A stretch of DNA of 64,000 bases from Kingdonia uniflora (GCA_014058105.1 JACGCM010001245.1:1-64000), one strand, 5' to 3'; counted from the first letter of the stretch, positions 33,171-45,499 are shown. The notes: generated from the letters alone by a model not told the origin. Numbers and translations: made by a program.

Positions 33171-33599
33171 TGTAATAGCCTAATTTTGAAATCTAAACTT
33201 AGCCTTTACATCAAAGATATTCAGAATGATTAGTAAACAAAAAGTAGCAATTAACACAAAGTTTAGCACAGAAAACCTTTGAATAGGTTAAAAACCATTA
33301 CCTTTCTTGAGGATTTAGAAAGAGAGAAATTTTTTATTAAGGATTATTAACTGTTATAATAGAGGTTTCTGAATAGTTCTATATAGAGTATTTAGTGAGC
33401 ATTCATCCGTCCTTCATCTGGAATTCTTTGGTCTTATGGTAGAATAGACGGTGGTGGAGAAGGTTTTTCTTCCGTGGACCATAGATTTTGGCCATGAAGA
33501 AGATCCTTCTGCCAGTATCGTCACTCTTCTAGTGATTCCCAGTGCTAGTATTTTCTAGCCCATTCGTGCAGGGGATCAAAGTTTGGAAGTTGCATCAAT

Positions 33600-34443
33600 T
33601 TTGCATCTTCTTCCTTGGTGGCTGCTGAGAAGTACTTCGACCTGTGACTTAATGTAGTTTGTAAAGTAATATGTGAATTATCTGGAACATTTGTTATCTG
33701 TAAAGTAATCTATAGGAAATATTCAAACTAATGAAATGACATTGTTCTGTTATTTTGATGTAGAGTCTCTAACTGTGTAACGTATTTATATAGTTTGTGT
33801 ATGAACTGGCTTGTAGGGTATTTTGAAATAATAATTCAAACTGCGGATGGGGTAAAATGGGAGAAAAAATAGAGGACAATAAATAGGTAGATATAAGAAA
33901 CGTCCAGTTGTGACAGAGTATTTGTGAACAAATCGAACTACAATTATCTTATTATGTATATCTGTAAAGGTAGTGGAATTTGAGGTTGAAAAATAGAGGA
34001 GTTTGAAGATGTAAGGAAGTCGTATGGTGAAAGTTAGTAAGCAATTGGCTTAAGATGATGGGCTGGTTGTAAGGGTATTTATATATTTACGGGCTGGTGA
34101 TTCAAACTGACTGAAAAATGTATTGTTGAATGGAAGTAACTAATATCTACCTGTAGGTACTGCTGCTGGAAGTACTTGGCTGGATGTTGCGATCTTTATA
34201 TCTACACGAATAAAATCTGAGGATATATTGCATAAGCTGGAAAGTATGACCTGGCACAATATTGTCTGGTTTTTGCTGATAATCTTGTTTCCAAAAATAT
34301 GTAAAATATATGCTTCAGCAAATCTGCAGGGCGATTTTTATTTTCATAGATCCCCTTGTTGTCTATATAAAGTAGTGACCTTTGTCTGCTATGCCATGTA
34401 TCTTTAGTAGGGACAAGTTATTGTGAAGGTAGTTCAAATAATC
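33600..34443. other. Non-coding LTR/leader part of element C
   Basis: Contains short phrases such as TATCTGTAAAG and AGTAATATGTGAATT repeated in element B at 37840-37990, otherwise nothing supported. Confidence 0.35.
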
Positions 34444-34797
34444 ATGGTGAGGACGCGTTCTCAACGTGTTCATCATGCAGTAGAAGGTAGGTTCAATTTC
34501 AAGGTCGCTGAACTTCGTGAACAATATTTTTGTCAGTTGCCTTACGATGTCATTTTACTGGAATGATTGTTGAAACAGGGTGGTTTAGATGATGAAGGCA
34601 GGCGTGCAGAGTATGACCGCTTTTTCTGGTGCGACGTATCCTGTGAGTTGCTATTGAATGTAACTTTACGAGAGGAAGATGTTTGACAGATCACATAGGA
34701 CATGTTTACTAAAGAAGATGAGAGAGTGGTCGGAGGAGAGATAATACCATGCGATGTGGTAAATCATTCAGGGTGCTTTAAATGTAACTATATGTGA
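34444..34797 (+). pseudogene. Element C short antisense ORF, MVRTRSQR type
   Basis: From ATG 34444 the frame reads MVRTRSQRVHHAVEGRFNFK, VAELREQYF, a stop, RRAEYDRFFW and REEDV, with further stops. The start MVRTRSQR..HA.EGR and the later (A/F)EY.R(Y/F)F and REE motifs match element B at 38477-38782. The N-terminus is very basic, like a nuclear-localisation or nucleic-acid-binding tail. It is antisense to the element and near its 3' LTR. No known domain. Confidence 0.5.
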
Positions 34798-35009
34798 TTA
34801 TAACCTTAAAATTTGATAGCTCGAAATAAATAAGTAATATGTTTGTAGTATTCTATTTTTTTTATCTGTTGAATGTAGAATAGGGCAGATCAAATCTGTG
34901 AACTGAAATAAATAAGATCAATGTGTTTTTGGTGATTGTTTATATGGCAGATATTGGGGATTACAGTTGTCCGATTTTAACAACTATATAGATAATTTGA
35001 ATTTAAATA

Positions 35010-36248
35010 TTGAGTTATTCTAGAAATGTCGTATATTCTGGTACGATCTTGTATAAAAGTAGGGTGATTGGTCGTGTATACTGCTTTGGGAAGGAGGGGC
35101 AAAATTGTTTAATAAAAAAAAATAGAGATAGACGTAATGACAATAGACGTTATAACAGAAGTCATGATGATGTTGTGAGACAAAAAAATATACATGTTGA
35201 GACAGTAGGGGTGACTGAAATGTGTCTAAAGGAGCCATTGTTTCGTAAACTGAGAGAGGGTATGAAAACTTGCCTCTCTCCCCTTCATAAATTATCTACA
35301 GTGACAGAGAGAGAAAAAAGTGGTGTAGCCCATATCTCCTGAGAGACAAAATGTTTGAGTTTTGAGTTTGATTTGGTAGGGAAGGCTTCATCTGGCGATA
35401 ACAAATTATTAGAAAAATGGCAGGAACGGTCAATTTCTGTGAAACGTTCAGGTAAAGTACAAAATTATGGCTCTTCGAGTACAGGTTAGTGTGTTGTTCT
35501 TCTATTTTGATTTTGTACCTTGTAATCTGTACATGATTTTGGATTTGACATTTGTTGTTGTATGAGAGTAATCATGGGATATCAATGGTTGAGAATGTAG
35601 GTGATAGAGGCTGAGTAATTTCATTTTTTCTATTATACACAATTTTTGGGTATGTGAACAGACTGTAGAGAGAGAAAAATGTTGTTTTGAAGAAGAAGAG
35701 GGAAAGTTGAAAATGATTTACTATTATTTTTTGAAAGTTTGAAAGTAAGTATTTTGACTGAGTAAAAAGTATAGGTGGGGCTATTTCTACTGGGTGTAAC
35801 ATGTAATATTGAGGCAATAATAAAATATTTTATGTATCTGTAGGTCTAGTATACGTTCAAAACCTATAAATTTCATGAGCAAATTTGTAGTATCATCGAG
35901 TTCAGAGGAAACCTCATCGTCGGGGAGGGAGAACAATTGAAATGTAATGGAAGAGAATGTAGATAAGATAGAAGTTACTGTAAGTGTAGAAGCTGGGGAA
36001 ACCAGCGAAGTAGATAAAGGTATATGGGAAGAGGATACCAAGGTGAAAGATAAATTATTTTTTATATACACAGAGGGAGTAGATGTACGGAAGGAATTTC
36101 TAAAACATTAAAATAAATTACAAGGAGAGTAGAGAAATTATATGATGGACCAAGGCCGGTGGTTTAGGGCCTATGTGGTAGGGAAAGGTGGGGAAGCGGT
36201 ATACTACCAAGTTCATTGCCTAGATAAATGGAAAAAATAGAAGGGTAT
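35010..36248 (+). pseudogene. Element C long antisense ORF, 5' part, cut by element B
   Basis: A basic segment (35010-35342: RDRRNDNRRYNRSHDDVVRQ) and an acidic segment (about 35870-36060: SSSEETSSS) precede GRWFRAYVVGKGGEAVYYQ at about 36150, which aligns with GRQFRGCIVAMREEFIYLL in element B. The frame runs into the GGTAT target site of element B at 36244-36248 and its homologous continuation is found at 61712. Introns may separate the segments. No function is known for this protein beyond its recurrence in Tat-type elements. Confidence 0.55.
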
Positions 36249-36861
36249 TGTAATGGTCTAATTCCGTGAGCTCGACGTGGCCTGGAATTAGTCCTTACAC
36301 CAATGTACCTACGACTATAATCTAGTAAACAAGATATGACACAGGTATTTAGCGTGGAAAACCTATGAATATGTTAAAAAAAACTACGACCTCGTGTTGA
36401 GGGTTTTCTAACAGTGACTTTTATTGCTTGAGGCTGATGATATCTTATTACAAGTTATTTCTTGACTTAGAAATATTTAATCTTGTGAAATAAGAAGTCT
36501 TGATTGTTTGATAATCTTAGAAGATATAGTCTTCTTCGTGATTTCTCATATATTTTAATGATCCCTGTCTCTTCTAGAATTTTTCCTTTATATAGGCCAC
36601 TTCCGCAGCGTGCTGGACCACGTTCTCTGAACAATGTGGTTAATTGTTGTTGACTGAGTACCTGTTGAGTTTGTTAGAGACAAGTAGTTTTTACTTGTTC
36701 AGGTTTTCGGTTTAAGCTCGACCCACGTTTATCATCCGTTCGTGGAGTATGTGGCAATGTTTGACTGAGAAGTCATGTGGAGGATGCGTGAGCCTAGTAT
36801 GGAGGTAATTCGAACTGGGGACAACTCAATTTTAGGTGAGATCGAGGGATAGGCCCCTACA
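36249..36861 (-). repeat. Element B 3' LTR
   Basis: 613 bp, TG...CA on both strands. It includes the promoter-like TATATAAAG (minus strand) near 36590. It ends at CCCTACA; the adjacent ATTGCCCCCTTGTAACC (36862-36878) is the polypurine tract when read on the minus strand. Confidence 0.9.
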
Positions 36862-37196
36862 ATTGCCCCCTTGTAACCGAAGTCAAGAGTGGCTTTGGTT
36901 GAGAAAGAATCTGGGGATTTGGTATTCGGGTTGGAATTTTGATTTTTGAAAGAAGTAATAACGTTTGTTAACTACATGGAAAATGAGCATGCCAAAGGAG
37001 GATGTATATGTATTGAATGTTGATGGGAATTAATTGATGTGACGGTTAGGGTTTGAAGAGTTACATCTTTTTTAATGATGATGCTTGGAAAAATGTACCT
37101 GTACAATAAATGTAGGGTTATATAAAAGGTACATGCATCGTGAATTGTGACAAAGTACATTGTGGTCAATTACAAATTTTTTTGCTAGTTCTAAAG
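36862..37196. other. Element B, spacer beside the PPT
   Basis: Apart from the polypurine tract at its left edge, no feature is seen. Confidence 0.5.
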
Positions 37197-37490
37197 ATGG
37201 TGAAAACTCATAGGATGTCCCTGGATGAGCGAATCGCTTTTGAAATGTAGAGGTTGAAGTTAAGATTTTTCGGGGACCACTCGCAAGAGAATCCAGTTCC
37301 TACTCTTGTCCCTCCAACGTATAGAGGTATGTAGACAGACGAAGCGGCTGAAGCTGTGGAGGATTTTTATTACAGATGGAGATTTCACCATGTTATCTTA
37401 ACAGGCGAACAACGTTGGGCTTGTCTCCACATTCTTGTGGTGGATAAGGTTGGGGAGACAGATGTTGGGATAGGCGTAACTACAGTGTAG
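37197..37490 (+). pseudogene. Element B short antisense ORF 1 (98 codons, MVKT type)
   Basis: One frame of exactly 98 codons from ATG 37197 to TAG 37488-37490, interrupted by TAG at codons 18 and 46. It reads MVKTHRMSLDERIAFEM, a stop, RLKLRFFGDHSQENP, TYRGM, a stop, then AAEAVEDFYYRWRF and LTGEQRWACLHI. Element A carries a minus-strand frame of the same length at 51505-51798 with matching landmarks: MVKT start, R(F/Y)FG, Y(R/K)GM, EA.EA.EDF and EQ. In both elements it is antisense to gag-pol and the coding frame nearest the 3' LTR. No known domain; basic N-terminus and amphipathic middle. The shared length and spacing suggest a once-functional small protein. Confidence 0.6.
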
Positions 37491-38476
37491 TTGTGCTAAT
37501 CTTTTGTGTCACAATAGATTCTAAGGTCGGGCCCTCTTCATCTCTACTAACTCTATGGAGGTGGTGGCTCTAGAGGAGGCGGTGATGGTAATGGAGGAGG
37601 GAGACGAATAGTGGAAGTCTGCTTCTGTATTTCTTTCACTTTCTTGTGCTAAGAAGACCTTTAATTTGAAGAGTTGGTTCTAACACTGAGTCTGCTGCTT
37701 GCATAGTTTCCATTTGAAGCTCGTCTAGATTTAGACCAAACTCATGTGTGGAAAGCTTTTTGATATTTCCAATTTTGTTTTTGCTTCAGGGTGAAAAATT
37801 AGTGAAGCCGGATGAACTGAAGGATTTGATGAACCGGAGTGCCTGAATGACCTGTTACTTGTAAAAGTATTGAAAAACTTATTATCTTTAAAGTACCTGA
37901 AGTTAGGTACTGGACAGATTAGGTATCTGTAAAGTACCTTTGATCGACTACTTGAAAGAGTTGTTATCTGTAAAAACACGTGTAACCTTTTTTGACATGA
38001 ATAAAATTTGTCATCCAATTTCTTGTGTTGATTTAAATATAGAATAGCTCTTAGAAATTGAGCTGAAATGTTTTGAAGAATGTATGAAATGAAATGAAAT
38101 GAAATGTACGAGTACAAAAAGTACTGTCATTGTAACATTTGAACTGAGATATATATGTGTTAAAATTTATGTTGTGATGTAAGTATGATTCGTCTTGCGT
38201 ACTGGAAATGTGGGAGAGAAAAATTATAGGAAATTTGTAGAACAAAAATTTGATCTAATAGAGGTCGATCGAAGAATAAAACTGGAAAGGATAAACTTGA
38301 CCTGGAAAGTTATGGAATGACTAAGTTTGAGGGAAGGGATAAGTTCAAATAATTTTTCTCAAGATTTTGGGCTTTCTGTTACGAGATAAAATGTCAATAT
38401 CACGTCTTAAGGGGAAAGTGTAGTAAAATATATAAATAAGGGTAGAATGAGGTTTGAATATGGGGAAGTGATAAGG
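37491..38476. other. Element B, non-coding
   Basis: Includes repeated phrases around TTATCTGTAAA(GTACCT) at 37850-37990, also present in element C, and an (AAATG)n-like tract near 38085-38106. No ORF is supported. Confidence 0.4.
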
Positions 38477-38782
38477 ATGGTGCGGACTCGATCTCAGAGA
38501 ATACGTCATGCCGCTGAAGGACGATTGGCCATAAAGATCGCTGAAATGTGGGAAAGGATTTTTTGATTATTTGGTTATGATGCTGAGTTACCAGTGAGGG
38601 AGTGTCAGCTCAAAAGATTATATGCAAGGGATTAGGAATTTGAGTATGCTCGTTATTTCTATAAGGTATGTTTTCATGAGCCAGTGAGGGATCCTGCAGA
38701 TCGAGAAGAGGTGGTTGGATTGATTACTGATGTGGAAATCAAATTTGAGGATATGGGGATTGCTGTAGGTGAATTGGCTTGA
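38477..38782 (+). pseudogene. Element B short antisense ORF 2 (102 codons, MVRTRSQR type)
   Basis: ATG 38477 to TGA 38780-38782 with internal stops at codons 30 and 53. Key parts: MVRTRSQRIRHAAEGRLAIK, MWERIF, then LFGYDAELPV, FEYARYFYKV, DREEVVGLITDVE and EDMGIAVGELA. It matches element C at 34444 over the first 15 residues and at the (A/F)EY.R(Y/F)F and REE(V/D)V positions. Its layout (MV.TR start, FG at about residue 33, aromatic F.Y block at 60) is like ORF 1 of this element, so the two may be paralogues. Unknown function. Confidence 0.55.
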
Positions 38783-40449
38783 TGTGGTTCCCTAGGTGAT
38801 TTAGGCAGTTTTTGATGTATCTATATGTGAGGTTCATGGAATTGGATGTAAAATAGGGGTGATAGAATAGGATTGTGCTGAGGTTGAATAAATTTGAATG
38901 AAATTGTTGAATAGATCCTTTATTCGTGTGAATGTTGTTTGTTACTGTTGTATAAAAATGATTTTGAAAATATTTAAAACTCTGTTATGGTAGCTTTGGA
39001 AATGACGTCATTGTTGTTATAAGAGTAGAAGAAGAGGCACATACAGAAAAGTAGGAAGGTTCTGAATTTGTCTCTTGTGAGAAGTTGTGAAAAATCGATT
39101 GCGTGTCAAGAGTAAGTCAATATGAATGGGGCGAGGTCAGAGGGTGATTTGGAAAAAAGAGATAAAAAAAGATTAAAATATAAGGGGAAAGGTAATAATG
39201 GGAAAATATTTGTACCAAAAAGGTGCAAGACATCTGACATGGATAGTGGAAGGTACGCCTTGTTTCAAAACTGAGAATGGCTCGTGCGAGGCTCAATAAC
39301 TGCCAGCAGTTAGAGAGAGAAAATATAAAAATCGCTTCATCTTCGTCAATCAAACGTTTTTTAACATCTGAAAACTTGAAGAGCAGTGAGAAAGGAAGGA
39401 AAAAAAGAGGCAAAAATAGTATTGAAACTTGTGTAGATTCAGGCAAGAGAGATTATCAGTCAAAACGTGAGAGAGGTGTTGAATATAAGCCGCGAAGGTG
39501 GTTGTACAGTAGTGTGGTGAGAGAAGGATACGGCGCTGCCTCGGATTCACATTCCGATATAGAAGGTTAGTAGAGATGTGCAATATGTGTATTTGTTTTT
39601 GAAAATCAATTTTGTTTAGTTAGGAAAGTGATAAATTACTATTTATAGTAATTTAGGAAAATCAGTTGTTATAAGAGATATGAAAGATATTTGAATATGG
39701 TTGACGTATATAAAAAGAAGATAACAATATATACCTGGACCTGTGTGTAAGTTAATCGTGAGGAGTGTTGTATAGGATAAAAATCCCTACTTGTAGTTGT
39801 GATGAGGAACTCCCCTGTAAGTGAGGCATCGACCTCTGGTAGGGTAACTAAGTTTGAGATTGAAGCGTCCGGAGGTGAGGAAGATATAGGTGTTGATCAA
39901 TTTCCAGATTTCCCCAGAAGATTGGTATCCTACCCTCCTCGCTCGGATGCATTTAGAGAGTTTTGTAAAGCTAAGGCTGCTACAGGGGGTAGATGGGGGA
40001 ACTGTATTGATTATACTGGTAGGCAATTTAGGGGTTGTATCGTAGCAATGAGAGAAGAATTTATTTATTTGCTGGTTAATTTGGGGAAGGAGAAAAGAGA
40101 TAGGGGTATAGATGAATCGATCTCTTTTGAGTACTTCGATGGGGATTATCGGAGCGAACTCTCAGAGGGTTTTCTATGTTACATGTCATAGTTGGAGTAT
40201 GGGTTAAGGCTTCCCCTTAGCAATCTGGAAAAAGGGATTATGAATCTTATCGGTACATATCCTGTTTAAATGAATAGGAACATGTGGGAGGTGATAAGTG
40301 TTTGTGAAGCTTTGAACTCGTCGTGGGAAGGACAGGGTAGAAAGAGAAGGGTAACCCCTGAGGATGTGTTATAGTTTTATGGTGTTAAAAAATTTAGCCC
40401 AAGTAGAGGGGTTTATTTATGTACGAAGGCAACTCGACTTCGCTTCTTC
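38783..40449 (+). pseudogene. Element B long antisense ORF, 5' part, cut by element A
   Basis: Two open pieces are clear: 39277-39570 (basic; LERENIKIASSSSIKRFLTS, KGRKKRGKN) and 39799-40191 (ASTSGRVTKFEIEASGGEED, FPRRLVSYPPRSDAFREF, FIYLLVNLGKEKRDRG, LSEGFLCYM). After a stop the frame continues LEYGLRLPLSNLEKGIMNL and EALNSSWEGQG up to the GATCT site at 40450. The pattern YGLR.PL......G.MN is that of the domain Pfam calls putative gypsy-type transposon (PF04195-like, from memory), seen in extra ORFs of Tat-type elements. Intron-like gaps lie between the pieces. The same frame resumes beyond element A at 53467. Confidence 0.6.
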
Positions 40450-40454
40450 GATCT

Positions 40455-41023
40455 TGTAGTAGCATATTCTCCAGATTCGACAAGAGTAAGCCAGCAAAGT
40501 ATAGTTGAAGACATACAGAGACAGTCCTTTATAGTCGAAGATAGCTCAACACTTATAAGTCAACACGGTGTAGTCGAAGACAGCTCAGCACTTATAAGCC
40601 AGCACGGTATAGTCGAAGACAGCTCATCACCTATAAGCCAGCACAGTGTAGTCGAAGACAGCTCAACATTCTAGTAGATACTATAAGTCCTCGACCTACC
40701 AAAAGTAGTCGTTGAAGCCTGGTAAGAAGAGAACTGTTTCTTTCTTTTTGTAAAACTGCATGTATGACTATAAATACAGGCAAAGAATAGATACTGCGAC
40801 ACACAATCTTTTACTATTTCTTACTTCAAATACCTACCTTCACTCTAAAACGTGTAATAACTAGCATCTTACTGGATTTTACATAAAAATCCTCCTCTAG
40901 GTCGTGGCTTTTCTCAGCTTCTACTGAGTTTTCCACGTAATATATTACTTTATCTAGTTTATTGTCTTCTCTTTACGAATAAGTATTGGCGAAGATTCTC
41001 TTTTCGGAAAACACGCCACTACA
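40455..41023 (+). repeat. Element A 5' LTR
   Basis: 569 bp. It contains three 39-bp tandem units (40532 to about 40650, start TAGTCGAAGACAGCTCA) plus a partial copy, a TATAAATA box at 40769-40776 and a plausible transcription start region after it. The terminal inverted repeat is TGTAGT/ACTACA. Confidence 0.93.
40769..40776 (+). promoter_or_regulatory. TATA box of element A LTR
   Basis: TATAAATA in the U3 part of the 5' LTR; the 3' LTR has the same motif. It would drive full-length element RNA; present activity is unknown. Confidence 0.6.
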
Positions 41024-41025
41024 AT

Positions 41026-41041
41026 TGGCACCGTCTGTAGA
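41026..41041 (+). other. Element A primer binding site
   Basis: TGGCACCGTCTGTAGA begins two bases after the LTR. Element B has TGGCACCGTCTGTGGG at the matching place, so both prime from the same tRNA; the 5' TGG pairs with a tRNA CCA end. The tRNA identity (possibly tRNA-Arg, as reported for other Tat elements) is not confirmed. Confidence 0.75.
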
Positions 41042-41085
41042 AAATGTTATACTTTTTTTACCGTCACTGATCTGAGTGTCATCCA

Positions 41086-42830
41086 ATGACAAACATGAAC
41101 CTAAGAAGTTATTCAAGTACCGTCAGAGATCAGGAAATACTCAGAAATGTTGATCTTCACAACTCTGTACTCGAGCTTCAGCAACAGATGACTGCAGAAA
41201 AAGTTCAAAGAATGGAGGATCAGCGTGACCACTCTCAAGCTCTTCAAACAGAATGAGATAAACGGTGGAAAGCCTTAGATCAACAGAGCCAAACACATCA
41301 GAAAGAAATGGAGCTGCTAAGAAGAACACAAAATTGGCTTACCGGTTGATAAACATCCCCTCCACTTGCTCGAAGTGAGCATAGATCATGAGTAATTTAG
41401 CGTGATGATCCACCAAGAGAAGATGAGCTCCGTGTTTCTCGATCCAGATCTGGGAACCCAAACAGAGCCTCTCAACATTTTGGTTTAACATCCTCAACAT
41501 CAACAACTCAAGGAGGTCGACACACTCGACATCCAACACTTCTACCTGAAAGACGACCGATCAAGGATCGATTAGGACTAGAAGGACCGGGAGATTTTGT
41601 TCCTCAAATTACAGCTTTACCATTTCCCCCGCAATAATTCGTCACCTTGGACGACCTCAACAACAAGATTCAGGCCATAAATTTTGAAATTCCAGGCCGA
41701 ATGTCTGTACTTGATAGAATTAAGATAAACCCCATCTCTCCTCATCTCAAAGTTATGCCCATCCCAGACAATTTCCATATGCCCAAATTTATTCAGTATG
41801 CAGGTCTGACTGACCCACTTACGCATGTTTGACTTTTCAAAGCCGCAGTGGGATTATATTCTAAACTTGACCACATGCTATGCAGGTTATTCAACATGAG
41901 CCTGAAGGAAGAACCGCTCCGTTGGTTCCATACAATCCAAGAAGCCTCTATCACTACGTTCAGCCAGTTAAAGCATCTTTTCGAATCCAATTACGCTCAT
42001 GCCAAAAAGCGAGAGATCACTGTCGACTCCTTGTTTTACTTCGAACGAGGTGCGAAAGAGACCCTGGCAAAATTTTATAAATGCTTCATGCAGGAAACAA
42101 GGAAAATAGGGAACTCAGACCCTAAGATCGTTATTCCAACATTCTCCTCTGCCCTGCATATTGACTCAAAAGTTCAAGAAGAACTTACTCTACACAAGCC
42201 GCTTATAGTCACTGAGATGATTGATGTAGTTAATAACTACATCGAACTGGAACAATTAAAGAAAGATAAGATGAAAAACTCATCTGTAATCCATTCTCGA
42301 GAAGCATATTCGACCCCATCTCAGTGAATAGTCACTCCTGAAGCACTTAAATAATGCGATAAAAATACCGACAATAATAGATGAAGGGACGGCAGACCAG
42401 ACAGACCTATCCCAGTTTTGCTGCCAATAACAATAACTTTTTCCGCTATCTTGCCCACGATAAAGGGAGATGAGTGTTATCGTGCACCACAGACAATTCT
42501 TGATCTTCCTAACAGACTACTATGTTAGTATCATAATATACATAGACATGAGGCTAACGCCTGCTACTTCCTCATACGAATCTTCCATCGCATCCTATTA
42601 GCTGGAAGACTCCACAATTATGTCATCGACATCAAAAAATTCCTTGAGAATAAAGCAAAAAATAAAGAAGTGGAGCAAAATCAGGCCCAAAGGCAAGCTC
42701 GCCACCTGCACATGATTGAGATCAAGAAAGGAAAGAAAAGAAAACAAGACGATCGGATTACATCTTGCTATAAAATGACTTCCTTGGACAAATTAGCAAA
42801 ACTTCTTCCCAGCACAAGTTAATCGAAGTA
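41086..42830 (+). pseudogene. Element A gag, broken
   Basis: ATG 41086 opens a coiled-coil N-terminus (LELQQQMTAEKVQRMEDQRD) with a stop at codon 57. The retrotransposon gag domain (capsid-like) lies at 41848-42327: LYSKLDHMLCRLFNMSLKEE, LRWFHTIQEASITTFSQL, FESNYAHAKKREITVDSLF. The downstream nucleocapsid-like region (about 42520-42640) has lost its Cys/His order. The C-terminal basic region KKGKKRKQDD near 42727 leads into protease. Stops and frameshifts are numerous, so no full gag can be made. Confidence 0.8.
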
Positions 42831-42831
42831 T

Positions 42832-43110
42832 CCTTACCGAATCACCTTCGAAGACTGTGACACAAGCCACGTCAAATACCCCCATGATGACCCTCTCATC
42901 ATTGTGCTCAAAGTCGGGCAGGACTATTTACATACAGTTTTCATTGATACTGGAAGCGCCACAGATGTACTGCTCATAATAGCAATTAAAGTCCTAGGCC
43001 TTGCAGATTTGGTAAAAGCTTCAACAACAACAATCACGGGTTTCAATGGTTCAGGCAGGTTCCGAAACTACATTAGTCAAATTTCTTGTCATTGATGCAG
43101 AGTCCAAATA
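42832..43110 (+). pseudogene. Element A aspartic protease, fragment
   Basis: YPYRITFEDCDTSHVKYPHD leads to the retropepsin active site VFIDTGSATDVL at about 42936-42971, with the catalytic Asp kept in D-T-G-S (most Tat copies read D-G-G-S). A flap-like TTTITGFNGSGR follows. The frame then breaks near 43095. It would cut the gag-pol polyprotein. Confidence 0.75.
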
Positions 43111-43559
43111 CTTGAAAATTTTGGGTTGAAGCTATTTGCATTCAATTAAAGCAGTGCCTTCCACTTATCATCTAATACTACATTTTCTAACAGATCACAA
43201 AATATATAAAAGCAAGGGCAGCCAAGCAGTTGCAAGAATGTGTAAAAATACCATAACTAACCCTCATACAACCAAACTTCTCAAAGCATAGCAACTACAG
43301 CAAGAAGAATCGACAACATTTGAATGGCATGATATCGAGATAGTCAAATCTGTTGAACCCGATGGCCCGGGATGCACAACCTTCATCGGCTCTAAATTAT
43401 CGACCGACGAAAAAGAGGCTACGATACAGCTACTTAAGAAGAACATTGGCATTTTTGCCTGAACTTTCCAAGAAATTCCCGGCATCGATCCTTCAATCGC
43501 TTGTCATTGACTCAACGTCCTTCCAGGCAGCAAAGCTATCATTCAAAAATAATGGAATC

Positions 43560-44399
43560 AAGCCTCCCGACTCCGCGATGTAGTAAATGATGAAATTGAT
43601 AAACTTCTTCGGGTAGGATTTATTCAGGAAACTAAATATCCGAAGTGGGTTTCTAATATCATAGCGGTACCAAAGAAAAATGGCAAAATCAGAGTTTATG
43701 TTGACTTTACTGAACCCAACAAGTTCACACCTAAAAACAGCTTTCCGCTACCACTAATTCTGCAACTTCTCGATTCGGTCATAGGATACGAACTTCTTTC
43801 TATAATGGATGTAGCCTCTGGTTATAACCAAGTTCCACTCGTCGAAGAGGATTAGGAGAAAACAACCTTCCTCACTGATAGAGGTCACTACTGTTACACG
43901 GTCATGCCTTTCAGTTAAAAAAATACAGGCACTACTTACCAAAGACTTGTGACTTAAATGATCAAAGATCATCTCGACACAATTATGGAAGTATACATTG
44001 ATGATATGATTTGCAAAAGCCTAAAATGAGCGGACCACTCTAGTAACCTCCAAACTATATTCGATATCCTTCGCAAGTTCCAAATGAAACTTAACCCAGA
44101 GAAATGTCAATTCGGAGTTGCCTCTGGAAAATTCCTAAGACATCTAGTCAGCAAAAGAGGAATAGAAATTGATCCTGCACAAATCAAAACACTCATGACT
44201 AAGCCATCCCCTCGAATAAAAAAAGACGTTCAAAAATTCGTAGGCAAAATCGTTGCTCTTCACAGATTCTTTTCAAAGTCATCTGATCGATGTAAACTTC
44301 TCTACCTCCTTCAAACAAACAACATAAGGAAGTCATTTGGACTCCTGACTGTGAGATGGTTTTCTAAGATCTTAAACGATATTGGGGGCGTCCTCCTAT
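43560..44399 (+). pseudogene. Element A reverse transcriptase, broken
   Basis: Gypsy RT blocks in order: GFIQETKYPKWVSNIIAVPK, NGKIRVYVDFTEPNK, DSVIGYELLSIMDVASGYNQ, MPFS, then the catalytic EVYIDDM box with both Asp residues intact (43994-44005), followed by FQMKLNPEKCQFGVASGKFL. Stops occur after VEED (43853), MPFS and near YQRLVT. Length about 280 residues, normal for the palm and fingers. Confidence 0.85.
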
Positions 44400-45240
44400 A
44401 ATGAATACTCTAATTGGCGGCGAATCTCTTACAATGTACTTATCCACAACTCACAATTCGATCAGTTCTGTCCTTATTCGAGAAGATGGCAGAGTAGAAA
44501 AACCAATCTATTTTATAAGCAAAATACTTATGCCTACTGAAAAAAGGTACACGACAACAGAAAAATAGCTACTCACCCTAGTCTGCAGTTCTCAAAAACT
44601 TTGTCCCTACTTTCAAGCTCATCCCATAAAATTCATCACCAAATACCTCATCAAACTAGTACTCTTCAAAAAAGAAAAATCTCGACGAATCCAGCAATGG
44701 TCTATTTTCCTGGGAGAATACGATATTTCTTTCGAGCCCTAAATATCTGTCAAGGGACAAGCAGTGGCCGACTTTTTGGCAAACTTTCCTGCCGAAGACC
44801 CCGATTGGAAAGAACTCAAAGAAATCTTCACAGATGACTCAATAGCAGAACCAGACGCATGGTCCAAAAGCTCTGGTTGGCGACTGTTTACAGACGGGTC
44901 AGCTGGACCACAAGGATCAAGGATTGGCATCATCCTTGTCAGACCTTCCAATCATCGAATCGAAAAGGCTATCAAGCTCAACTTCTATGTCACCAACAAT
45001 GAGACCGAATATGAAGGAATCTTAGATGGTCTCGATCTCGCACTTACTCTAGGAGCAGAAAAATTAGTAGTCTATGCTGACTTTTTGCTCGTGGCGAATC
45101 ATTACAACAAAATTTTCAAAACAACGGGAAAAATGGTTGATTATGCAGCTCTAGTCAAAGAAAAGATGTAGAAATTCAAACATGCAACAATTGTTTACTT
45201 ACACCGACAGGAAAATTAACATGCCGATGTTTTAGCTTAC
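44400..45240 (+). pseudogene. Element A RNase H plus second (archaeal-type) RNase H
   Basis: The usual gypsy RNase H occupies 44400-44720 (GGESLTMYLSTTHNSISSVL, KPIYFISKILM). A second RNase H domain follows after ADFLANFPAEDPDWKE: GWRLFTDGSAGPQGSRIGI gives the first Asp, NNETEYEGILDGLDLA the Glu, and VVYADFLLVANHY the next Asp, ending HADVLAYIA. This tandem RNase H is diagnostic of the plant Tat lineage. The second domain is open from 44764 to 45171, the longest intact pol piece of this element. Confidence 0.85.
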
Positions 45241-45499
45241 ATCGCAGCAATGCTGGGATACAGTGAAAATAGATCTTTAGAGATCGAAATCATCGAGCAT
45301 TCCAGTCTCGATATACTATCAACACTCCAGATCACCATTGCTCAAGATGATGATCTTCAAAACTGGCGAAGACCATTTTATGCATACCTCAATTCCTACA
45401 TCCTCCCCAGTAACAAAGAAGACACTCGATCACTTCTGGCCAACTGCCCTAGAATCACTGTCCAAGGTCACATCTTATATCGAATCACAAGAGGAGGAC

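Larger units (their letters stand above)
33171..36248 (-). mobile_element. Element C, left part: Tat-type gypsy element (minus orientation), interrupted by B
   Basis: It begins TGTAATAGCCTAATTTTG, matching the start of the B LTR (TGTAATGGCCTAATTCCG); a shared inner block GAATAGGTTAAAAACCAT confirms a related LTR. The LTR end could not be fixed (expected near 33750), and no ending ...TACA with a clear PPT was found. The antisense coding region follows on the plus strand (34444 on). The element resumes at 61712 after B and runs off the window. The putative 5-bp flank is CTTAC, unpaired here. Confidence 0.65.

Noticed and set aside
37731..38245. Minus-strand ORFs of 128 and 64 codons in element B
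   Set aside because: No counterpart in A or C; they are rich in Phe/Ser and lie across an AAATG-type simple repeat.
40532..40672. CRISPR-like array (39-bp direct repeats)
   Set aside because: Units are contiguous with no spacers, inside an LTR of a plant retrotransposon.
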